Shown here in pieces: positions 1 through 5,565 of a stretch of 6,131 bases of DNA; position 1 is the stretch's first letter; the number at the start of each line of letters is the position of its first letter. The notes below the pieces were generated by a model that worked only from the letters and a program-made list of their open reading frames with translations, did not search any database and was not told the origin of the DNA. A program made the position numbers and the translations under genes. This stretch comes from Acidimicrobiaceae bacterium (lineage in GTDB: Bacteria; Actinomycetota; Acidimicrobiia; Acidimicrobiales; Salinilacustritrichaceae). The stretch spans positions 4,217-10,347 of the forward strand of contig DMTU01000151.1 of the NCBI GenBank assembly GCA_003476595.1, read 5' to 3'.

Positions 1-2
1 TC

Positions 3-1343
3 ATCGTCGGCAGCGGCTCGGGCAACTCCATCCCCCCGGAGCTGGACGGCGCCCGCATCGCCATGGTGGAGCGGGGCGTCTTCGGTGGCACGTGCCTCAA
101 CGTGGGGTGCATCCCCTCGAAGATGTTCATCTACGCCGCCGACATCGCCATGCACGTCCGGGAGTCCGAGCGATACGGCGTGAAGGCCTCCGTCGAATCG
201 GTGGACTGGCCGGCGATCGTCGACCGAGTCTTCGGGCGCATCGATCCGATCGCCGCCGGCGGCGAGCGCTACCGGGTCGAGGACTGCGAGCACATCACGG
301 TCTTCCAGGGCAGCGGCGCCTTCGTCGACCACAAGGTCCTCGAGGTCGACGGGGAGCAGCTGCGGGGCGAGAAGTTCCTGCTCGCCGCCGGCGCCCGGCC
401 CTACGTCCCCGACGTCCCCGGGCTCGACGAGGTCGGCTACCACACGTCCGACACGGTGATGCGCCTGCCCGAGCTGCCGGAGCGCATGGCCGTGCTGGGT
501 GGGGGCTACATCGCCACGGAGCTCGGGCACGTGTTCGACGCCTTCGGCACCCGCGTGTCCATCCTCAACCGCGGCCCGAAGCTCCTCCGCTCCGAGGACG
601 ACGACATCTCGCGTCGCTACACCGAGCTGGCCGCCGGCCGCTTCGACCTCCACCTCGAGACGGCGGTGACCCGGGTCGAGCGCACCGGGTCCGGCTCGAT
701 CCTCGTCCACCTCCTGCACGACGGGCAGGAGTCGACGCTCGAGGTCGACGAGCTGCTGGTGGCGACGGGACGGGTGCCCAACAGCGACCAGCTCGCGGTG
801 GAGCGCACCGGCGTCCGCACCGACCCGTCCGGTCGGGTCATCGTCCACGAGGACCTGCAGACCGACGTGGAAGGCATCTACGCCCTGGGCGACCTCACCA
901 ACCACTTCCAGCTGAAGCACGTCGCCAACGCCGAGGCGCGCGTCGTGTTCCACAACCTGGTCCACCCCGACGACCCGTGGCGCATGGACTACTCGATCGT
1001 CCCCCACGCCGTGTTCGGCAACCCGCAGGTCGCGTCGGTCGGGATGACCGAGCACGAGGCGGCGACGGACGGCGTGCCGTTCGTGACCGCGATCAAGGAG
1101 TACGGCTCGACGGCGTACGGCTGGGCCATGGAGGACACGACGTCGTTCGTGAAGCTGGTGGCCCACGCCCAGACCCGCCGCCTCCTCGGCGCCCACATCA
1201 TCGGGCCCCAGGCCTCCACGCTGATCCAGACCCTCATCCAGGGCATGCGCTTCGGCCGGACCGTCGACGAGATGGCGCGCGAGCAGATGTGGATCCACCC
1301 CGCCCTCACCGAGGTGCTGGAGAACGCGCTGCTCGACCTCTGA
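3..1343 (+). CDS. mtr: Mycothione reductase (mycothiol-disulfide reductase), 5'-truncated by window edge
   Basis: This cytosolic FAD flavoenzyme uses NADPH to reduce mycothiol disulfide (mycothione) to mycothiol, maintaining the thiol redox buffer. The open frame runs in from the window edge. Residues 1-7 of the visible 446 are IVGSGSG, the N-terminal FAD-binding glycine motif, so only about six to ten residues are missing and the ATG at 63 is internal. Next come the redox-active disulfide GGTCLNVGC (Cys31, Cys36), an NADPH-binding GGGYIATELG near residue 166 with an Arg just after the following strand (NRG), ATGRVPN, the second FAD motif YALGD (Asp297), and a C-terminal HPALTE with the catalytic His432-Glu437 pair contributed across the dimer. 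The stretches LKHVANAEARV and AYGWAMEDT closely resemble mycobacterial Mtr (459 aa) as I remember it, and separate it from lipoamide dehydrogenase. The TGA stop directly abuts the stop of the convergent oxidoreductase gene. No promoter is visible because the 5' end lies outside. Confidence 0.93.
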   Translation: MVGSGSGNSIPPELDGARIAMVERGVFGGTCLNVGCIPSKMFIYAADIAMHVRESERYGVKASVESVDWPAIVDRVFGRIDPIAAGGERYRVEDCEHITVFQGSGAFVDHKVLEVDGEQLRGEKFLLAAGARPYVPDVPGLDEVGYHTSDTVMRLPELPERMAVLGGGYIATELGHVFDAFGTRVSILNRGPKLLRSEDDDISRRYTELAAGRFDLHLETAVTRVERTGSGSILVHLLHDGQESTLEVDELLVATGRVPNSDQLAVERTGVRTDPSGRVIVHEDLQTDVEGIYALGDLTNHFQLKHVANAEARVVFHNLVHPDDPWRMDYSIVPHAVFGNPQVASVGMTEHEAATDGVPFVTAIKEYGSTAYGWAMEDTTSFVKLVAHAQTRRLLGAHIIGPQASTLIQTLIQGMRFGRTVDEMAREQMWIHPALTEVLENALLDL

Positions 1344-2387
1344 TCAGGCCGCTTCGGAGCGGGCGAGCTGCTCCCGGACGAGCGGCGCGACCTCGGTGCC
1401 GTACAGCTCGATGCTGCGGAGCATGGACCCGTGCGGCAGCGTGCCGGCGCTGTACTTGAGGTCGAAGCGCGACGCGCCGAGGCCCTCCACCGCCCGCACG
1501 ATCTTGCCGGCGACGGTCGACGGCGACCCGACGGCGAGCGCGCCCTCCGGACCGGCGGCCAGCTCGAACTGCGAGCGGGTCATGGGCGGCCACCCGCGGT
1601 CCCGGCCGATGCGGGCGTGCATCTCCCGGTAGTGCGGCCACAGGTCCTCCCGGGCCTGCTCGTCGGTCTCGCCGACGTGGCCCGGGCTGTGGATCCCGAT
1701 GGGCAGCGGCGGCCGGCCGAGCTCGTCCAGTGCACGCCGGTAGAGGTCGGCGAAGGGGGCGAAGCGCAGCGGGTCGCCGCCGATGATCGCCAGCATCATG
1801 GGGAGGCCGTGGCGAGCGGTGCGCACGACCGACTCCGGGCTGCCGCCGACGCCGACCCAGGCCCGCAGGCCACCGTCGGTGGTCGGGAAGACCCGCTGGT
1901 CGCGGAGGCCGGCGCGGGTGGTGCCCGACCAGGTGACCGGACCCTCCTCGAGCAAGGAGGCGAACAGCTCGAGCTTCTCCTCGAAGAGCACCTCGTAGTC
2001 GCTCAGCTCGTAGCCGAACAGCGGGAAGGACTCGGTGAAGGAGCCGCGACCGAGGATGACCTCGGCCCGACCGCCGGACAGCGCGTCGAGCGTGGCGAAG
2101 CGCTGGTACACCCGGACCGGGTCGTCGGAGCTGAGCACCGTGACCGCAGAGCCGAGGCGGATGCGCTCGGTGCGCCCGGCGATGGTGGCCAGCACCACGT
2201 CGGGCGCGGAGACGGCGAAGTCCTCCCGGTGGTGCTCGCCGAGGCCGAAGAAGTCCAGGCCGACCTGGTCGGCGACCACGGCCTCCTCGACGACGTCCCG
2301 GATCACCTGCGGGTGGGTCAGCGCCTGGCCGTCAGGGCCGACGGTGACGTCGCCGAAGGTGTCGATGCCGAGCTCGATACGCTCCAT
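1344..2387 (-). CDS. LLM-class (luciferase-like) flavin-dependent oxidoreductase
   Basis: This 347-aa protein has the bacterial luciferase-like TIM-barrel fold. Such enzymes usually use reduced FMN or F420 for oxygenation or dehydrogenation; the substrate here is unknown. The N-terminal half carries family signatures: LGIDTFGDV (6-14), FFGLGEHHR (46-54), RIRLGSAVTVLSSDDP (75-90) and DALSGGRAEVILGRGSF (101-117), then SFPLFGYELSDY. From memory this pattern matches the subgroup typified by structure 2I7G (TIGR03858) better than the F420-dependent methylenetetrahydromethanopterin reductase-like enzymes. A GGSPES segment in the middle is where relatives bind the flavin phosphate. The ATG at 2387 has GGAG six nucleotides upstream (2394-2397), and length is normal for the family. 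No signal peptide or membrane segment is seen. A palindrome lies 39 nt upstream of the ATG, suggesting repressor control. The gene follows DUF4395 on the same strand after 68 nt, so it may have its own promoter, be read through from upstream, or both. Confidence 0.9.
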   Translation of the reverse strand: MERIELGIDTFGDVTVGPDGQALTHPQVIRDVVEEAVVADQVGLDFFGLGEHHREDFAVSAPDVVLATIAGRTERIRLGSAVTVLSSDDPVRVYQRFATLDALSGGRAEVILGRGSFTESFPLFGYELSDYEVLFEEKLELFASLLEEGPVTWSGTTRAGLRDQRVFPTTDGGLRAWVGVGGSPESVVRTARHGLPMMLAIIGGDPLRFAPFADLYRRALDELGRPPLPIGIHSPGHVGETDEQAREDLWPHYREMHARIGRDRGWPPMTRSQFELAAGPEGALAVGSPSTVAGKIVRAVEGLGASRFDLKYSAGTLPHGSMLRSIELYGTEVAPLVREQLARSEAA

Positions 2388-2426
2388 GGTGATCTCCGTT
2401 CTCGAAGGTGTACCACGTCCAACATC

Positions 2427-2440
2427 GTTGCACGTGCAAC
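2427..2440. promoter_or_regulatory. Perfect 14-bp palindrome, probable operator of the LLM oxidoreductase gene
   Basis: GTTGCACGTGCAAC equals its own reverse complement. One base pair further out fails, but the next two match (AT at 2424-2425, AT at 2442-2443), giving a 20-bp near-perfect dyad. It is the dominant feature of the 68-nt gap between DUF4395 and the LLM gene and lies 39 nt upstream of the LLM ATG, where a repressor would block transcription. TTGCA/TGCAA half-sites fit a dimeric winged-helix regulator such as MarR type; that family assignment is inference, and no regulator gene lies in the window. I see no convincing -10/-35 pair: AATAGT at 2439-2444 on the minus strand is a weak -10 candidate overlapping the palindrome. 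Confidence 0.6.
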
Positions 2441-2455
2441 TATTCCGATGTCAGG

Positions 2456-2944
2456 TCAGGCGCTGGTCGCCCAGATGTCGTTGCACCGCTCGCACACGTC
2501 GTCGGGGATGACCCCGGCGCGCATGAGCAGCGCGAACGCTTTGCACCCCAGGCACAGCGCGAAGGCGGCCTCGAGGAACGCGGCGGTGGCGAGCATGCCG
2601 AGCGCGACCTGGGCCGCGCCCCACTGTCCGGCCAGGACCAGCACGAGCGCGGTCACGGAGAAGGCCACGCCGATGCCCTGGGCGAAGCGCTTCGGCGGCC
2701 CGGGTACGAGCTTGGGCGGCCGATCCAGCGCCGGGGTCAGGACCCGGGTGACCAGCTGGCCGAGCGGGCTCAGGGTCGGACCGGTGAGGACCCGGGCCAC
2801 GAAGCCGTAGGCGATGACCGCCACGAGCCAGCGCAGGTCGAGGGCGATGGCGGCCACGGACATCGTGACGACCCCGGCGGCGACGAGTCGAGCGGAGACC
2901 TCGTTGACGGGATCGGGGAAGGTGAACAGCTCGGACGTCGGCAT
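2456..2944 (-). CDS. DUF4395 family small membrane protein with two CxxC pairs
   Basis: This 162-aa integral membrane protein matches the DUF4395 pattern: PVNEVSAR near the N-terminus (12-19), LSPL (58-61), PGPPKRFAQGIG (81-92), then FLEAAFALCLGC and CERCND at the C-terminus. Hydrophobic stretches at about 18-36, 38-53, 92-106 and 108-128 suggest a four-helix protein. Two cysteine pairs, Cys131-x2-Cys134 and Cys151-x2-Cys154, lie at or after the end of the last helix and could form disulfides or bind a metal. No function is established. From memory, relatives sometimes sit beside thioredoxin or rhodanese-type genes, hinting at thiol or sulfur chemistry, but this is weak. The ATG at 2944 has GGAG (2954-2957) nine nucleotides upstream, and a strong hairpin ends two nucleotides before that site. 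It is separated from the aldehyde dehydrogenase by 72 nt and from the downstream LLM gene by 68 nt, so it may be its own unit. Confidence 0.85.
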   Translation of the reverse strand: MPTSELFTFPDPVNEVSARLVAAGVVTMSVAAIALDLRWLVAVIAYGFVARVLTGPTLSPLGQLVTRVLTPALDRPPKLVPGPPKRFAQGIGVAFSVTALVLVLAGQWGAAQVALGMLATAAFLEAAFALCLGCKAFALLMRAGVIPDDVCERCNDIWATSA

Positions 2945-2953
2945 GCAGATCGG

Positions 2954-2957
2954 CTCC
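2954..2957 (-). promoter_or_regulatory. Ribosome binding site of DUF4395, next to a hairpin
   Basis: GGAG on the minus strand, nine nucleotides before the ATG at 2944. It starts two nucleotides after the 2960-2989 hairpin, so folding of that stem could affect ribosome access. The purine core supports the chosen start. Confidence 0.5.
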
Positions 2958-2959
2958 GG

Positions 2960-2989
2960 GGTGGGGGTGCTGTCTGCAACACCCCCACC
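2960..2989 (-). terminator. Strong hairpin (10-bp stem, 10-nt loop): U-less terminator or 5'-leader element
   Basis: On the minus strand GGTGGGGGTG and CACCCCCACC are exact reverse complements around a 10-nt loop, TTGCAGACAG. Eight of the ten pairs are G-C. It lies 27 nt after the aldehyde dehydrogenase stop, where a terminator for the three-gene operon would be expected. No run of T follows on either strand, so it is not a classical intrinsic terminator. GC-rich actinobacteria are known to use stem-only terminators. Because it also ends two nucleotides before the DUF4395 ribosome binding site, it may instead be a leader structure or an operator. Shorter outer complementarity (AGATC at 2947-2951 with GATCT at 2996-3000) could extend the structure. 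Confidence 0.5.
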
Positions 2990-3016
2990 GTGCCGGATCT
3001 TCCGTTCCGATCCTGC

Positions 3017-4387
3017 CTAGGCGGTGGAGGGGCCGACCCAGACCTGCTGGGCGTTGACGAACTCGTGGATCCCGTGCGGGCCGAGCTCGCGCCCGTAGCC
3101 GGAGCGCTTGACGCCACCGGACGGGAGGCGGGGGTCGGTCTTGACCACGCCGTTGACCGCGACCTGCCCGGCCTCGATGTCGGCGGCCATCGACTCGCCC
3201 CGCTCGGTGGAGGTCCACACCGACGCCGCCAGCCCGTAGGGCGTGTCGTTGGCCAGGGCCAGCGCCTCCTCGGCGGAGCCGACCCGGAGCACGGCGGCGA
3301 CCGGACCGAAGGTCTCCTCCACGCAGGCGGTCATGCCCGGCGCCACGTCGGTGAGGAGCGTGACCGGGTAGAAGAAGCCGTCGCCCTCGGGGAGCTCGCC
3401 GCCGAGCCGGCACGTGGCGCCGGCGTCGATGGTCTGGCGGACCTGGCGGTGCAGGTTCTCGCGGAGGTCGTCCCGGGCGATCGGGCCGATCTGGGTCGTC
3501 TCCTCGCGCGGGTCTCCCACCACCAGTGCGGCGAAGCGCTCCTGCAGGAGGTCGACGAAGCGGTCGTGGATGCTGTCCTCGACGATGATCCGCTTGGCGG
3601 CGATGCACGACTGCCCGGCGTTGATGATCCGCATGGTGGCGATGGCCGCGGCTGCCGCGTCGAGGTCGGCATCCGCGAGCACGATCGCCGGGTCGGAGCC
3701 GCCGAGCTCGAGCACGGCGGGCTTCAGCTCGGCCGCAGCCGCCGCCGCGACCGCAGAGCCGGCCCGCTCGGAGCCGGTGAAGGACACGGCCCGGATGCGC
3801 GGGTCGGCGATGGCGGTCGCCACGTCGTCGGTCTGGAGGGGGAGGTTCTGGAAGACCCCGGGCGGGGCCCCCACCGCCTCGAACACCTCGGCGATCGCCG
3901 CCGCACAGGCGGGGACGTGGGGGTCGTGCTTCATCACGCACGTGTTGCCGGCCATGAGCGCCGGCGCGCAGAACCGGAACGCCAGCCAGAACGGGGCGTT
4001 CCAGGGCAGGATGCCGAGCACCGGGCCCAGGGGCAGGTACTGCACGTAGCTGGAGGTGGCGTCGGACTCGATGACGTCGGTCGCCAGGTACGCCTCGGCG
4101 TGCTCGGCGTAGTGCTCGGCGGCCCACGCCGCCTTGTTCACCTCGCCCCGCGCCTCGGTGATGGGCTTGCCCATCTCCTCGGTCATGAGCAGCGCGAGCC
4201 GCTCGATGTCGTCTCGCATGCGAGCGGCGACGGCGCGCAGCACCGCAGCCCGCTCGGCGAAGCTCCGGCGGCGCCAGCCGTCGAAGGCCTCCTGGGCCCG
4301 GCCGAGGGTGGCATCGAGCTCGCCCCGGTCGGCGGCGGGCAGGGTGTGCAGCTCGGACCCCGTCGTCGGGTCGATGACGGTCAGCAT
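3017..4387 (-). CDS. NAD(P)-dependent aldehyde dehydrogenase, GabD1/Ssd/DoeC-like (succinate- or aspartate-semialdehyde dehydrogenase)
   Basis: This 456-aa soluble enzyme oxidises a short carboxylated aldehyde to the acid. All aldehyde dehydrogenase landmarks are present: PWN with the oxyanion-hole Asn130, MKHDPHVP with cofactor-binding Lys153, FTGS (203-206), the ELGG general base Glu227, the nucleophile Cys261 in NAGQSCIAAKR, and EETFGP (Glu358). The segments ELGGSDPAIV, GQSCIAAKR and GGVKRSGYGREL are typical of the compact succinate-semialdehyde dehydrogenase group that includes mycobacterial GabD1. Beside an EctB/DoeD-like aminotransferase and a DoeA-like hydrolase, the likely substrate is aspartate semialdehyde, the last step of ectoine breakdown; Ruegeria ectoine clusters carry a similar gene called ssd. 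The start at 4387 is set by AGGAG (4393-4397) five nucleotides upstream, although the frame stays open far beyond it. The ATG overlaps the upstream stop as ATGCTGA (7 nt), implying translational coupling. Family is certain; substrate is inferred. Confidence 0.9.
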   Translation of the reverse strand: MLTVIDPTTGSELHTLPAADRGELDATLGRAQEAFDGWRRRSFAERAAVLRAVAARMRDDIERLALLMTEEMGKPITEARGEVNKAAWAAEHYAEHAEAYLATDVIESDATSSYVQYLPLGPVLGILPWNAPFWLAFRFCAPALMAGNTCVMKHDPHVPACAAAIAEVFEAVGAPPGVFQNLPLQTDDVATAIADPRIRAVSFTGSERAGSAVAAAAAAELKPAVLELGGSDPAIVLADADLDAAAAAIATMRIINAGQSCIAAKRIIVEDSIHDRFVDLLQERFAALVVGDPREETTQIGPIARDDLRENLHRQVRQTIDAGATCRLGGELPEGDGFFYPVTLLTDVAPGMTACVEETFGPVAAVLRVGSAEEALALANDTPYGLAASVWTSTERGESMAADIEAGQVAVNGVVKTDPRLPSGGVKRSGYGRELGPHGIHEFVNAQQVWVGPSTA

Positions 4388-5565
4388 GGGAGCTCCTCTG
4401 GACGGTCGGCGACGGTGAAGTCCTGGTCGAGGGTGAAGAAGGACGCGATGCCGTCGGCGGTGACGCGGATGGTGTCGGAGATGCCGACGGTCTTGTCCCC
4501 GTCCACACCCCACATCCACGGGATGACGTGGAAGGTCATCCCCTCCTGCAGGACGGTGTTGTCGCCGGGCTTGATGGACTGGATGTAGCCCTCGTCCCAG
4601 CTCGGGGGGAAGGCGATGCCGATCGAGTAGCCGGCCCGGGTGACGAGCTCGGCGCCGATCTCGTTGGCGGTGATGATGGAGCGGACGAGCTGGTCGAAGT
4701 CGGAGATGGTCATGCCCGGTCGCACCGTGGCGTGCATCTCCTCGATGCACCACTTCATGCGGTCCTGGGCCCGCTGCATGGAGTCGCTGAGCTCGCCGAT
4801 GACGGCCGTGCGCATCATGGCCGTGTGGTAGCGGCGGTAGCAGCCGCCGACCTCGATGAACACGTGCTCCCCGGGCTGGACCGTGCGGCCCTCCCAGGTG
4901 GCGTGACCGATCATGGTGCGCGGGCCGGAGGTGATGTACGGCATCACCGCCGGGAACTCGCCACCGGCCCGGAACATCGCAGCGCTGACCTCGGCGGCGA
5001 TCTCGTTCTCGGTGACACCGGCCTGGCACGCGGCCAGGCCGGCCCGCATGCCGGCCTCGGTGGCCTTCGCGGCCCGCTTCATCACGTCGATCTCGAGCGG
5101 CGACTTGGTGATGCGCCCCTCCTCGACGATGCCGTAGCAGTCCTGCAGCCGGCCATCGCGGAAGGCGTCGGCCATGCGGTCCTGCTGGTAGGCGGGGAAG
5201 AAGTAGCTGTTGCGCTCGTAGCCGATGGCCTTGCCCTCGAGGCCGAACTCGCGCAGCGACTCGACGAGCATCTGGATGGCGTCGCCGGTGTCGGAGTAGG
5301 TCCGGGTGAGCTCGACCCAGGTGCGCTCGATGACGTTGGACTCCTCCATCGCACGCGTGATGGTGAAGGGCTCGCCGTCGAGCGGGACCACCAGGGCCTG
5401 GAAGAAGGAGTAGCCCGTGGTCTGGTAGTCGGTGAGGTACATGAGGTTGCCGGGCGCAGTGATGACCACCGCGTCGAGCAGGCGCTCCTCCATCCGCTCC
5501 CGCAGCTCGCGGATGCGCCGCTCGTACTCCTCGAACGGGAAGAGCATGTCGTCGCGGACCTTCAT
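4381..5565 (-). CDS. doeA: M24-fold hydrolase, probable ectoine hydrolase (DoeA/EutD-like)
   Basis: This 394-aa protein has the two-domain creatinase/aminopeptidase P architecture: an N-terminal creatinase-type domain (about 8-150) and a C-terminal pita-bread domain (about 158-375). Several segments resemble ectoine hydrolase DoeA/EutD as I remember it: GCYRRYH (241-247), AGYSIGIAFPPSWDEG (311-326), SIKPGDNTVL (330-339) and GMTFH (342-346). Canonical M24 metal ligands are replaced: Glu238 stands where the first Asp is expected, His/Thr where the second is, and the FTIEPG-type Glu is missing (FHVIPW). This argues against a metallopeptidase and fits the metal-independent ring-opening group. EutD opens the ectoine ring through a covalent intermediate to give N-alpha-acetyl-diaminobutyrate. 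The ATG at 5565 has GGAG (5572-5575) six nucleotides upstream and overlaps the aminotransferase stop as ATGA. It overlaps the following dehydrogenase by 7 nt. The N-terminal half is divergent, so a related cyclic amide or amidino substrate is possible. M24 fold 0.95, ectoine role about 0.65. Confidence 0.72.
   Translation of the reverse strand: MKVRDDMLFPFEEYERRIRELRERMEERLLDAVVITAPGNLMYLTDYQTTGYSFFQALVVPLDGEPFTITRAMEESNVIERTWVELTRTYSDTGDAIQMLVESLREFGLEGKAIGYERNSYFFPAYQQDRMADAFRDGRLQDCYGIVEEGRITKSPLEIDVMKRAAKATEAGMRAGLAACQAGVTENEIAAEVSAAMFRAGGEFPAVMPYITSGPRTMIGHATWEGRTVQPGEHVFIEVGGCYRRYHTAMMRTAVIGELSDSMQRAQDRMKWCIEEMHATVRPGMTISDFDQLVRSIITANEIGAELVTRAGYSIGIAFPPSWDEGYIQSIKPGDNTVLQEGMTFHVIPWMWGVDGDKTVGISDTIRVTADGIASFFTLDQDFTVADRPEELPC
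4393..4397 (-). promoter_or_regulatory. Ribosome binding site fixing the aldehyde dehydrogenase start
   Basis: AGGAG on the minus strand, five nucleotides before the ATG at 4387 and inside the last codons of the hydrolase gene. It supports this ATG over the long in-frame upstream extension, which would run through hydrolase coding sequence. Part of it lies in the 8-bp palindrome GGAGCTCC (4389-4396). Confidence 0.7.

Noticed and set aside
3..1343. Dihydrolipoamide dehydrogenase or mercuric reductase as the identity of the first gene
   Set aside because: The disulfide-reductase fold is shared, but KHVANAEARV and AYGWAMEDT together with the Arg at the NADPH site favour mycothione reductase. 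No heavy-metal-binding domain is present.
1351..1390. Weak inverted repeat (CGGG / CCCG) just inside the LLM 3' end as a terminator for mtr
   Set aside because: Only about four base pairs around a nine-base loop, within coding sequence and with no T-run; not distinguishable from background in GC-rich DNA.
2451..4508. Long minus-strand open frame (about 685 codons) in another frame across the dehydrogenase and DUF4395
   Set aside because: It is Arg/Gly/Pro-rich with no domain, spans two real genes and their gap, and is a frame shadow.
2408..4588. Very long plus-strand open frame (over 700 codons) opposite DUF4395 and the dehydrogenase
   Set aside because: Its translation is low-complexity, rich in Gly, Arg, Asp and His, with no domain motif. 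It is the antisense shadow expected in GC-rich DNA, and the minus strand holds clear family matches over the same bases.
4388..5029. N-terminal extension of the aldehyde dehydrogenase from a GTG at 5029
   Set aside because: The extension overlaps hydrolase coding sequence and has shadow-like composition. The ATG at 4387 has a strong ribosome binding site and gives the normal family length.
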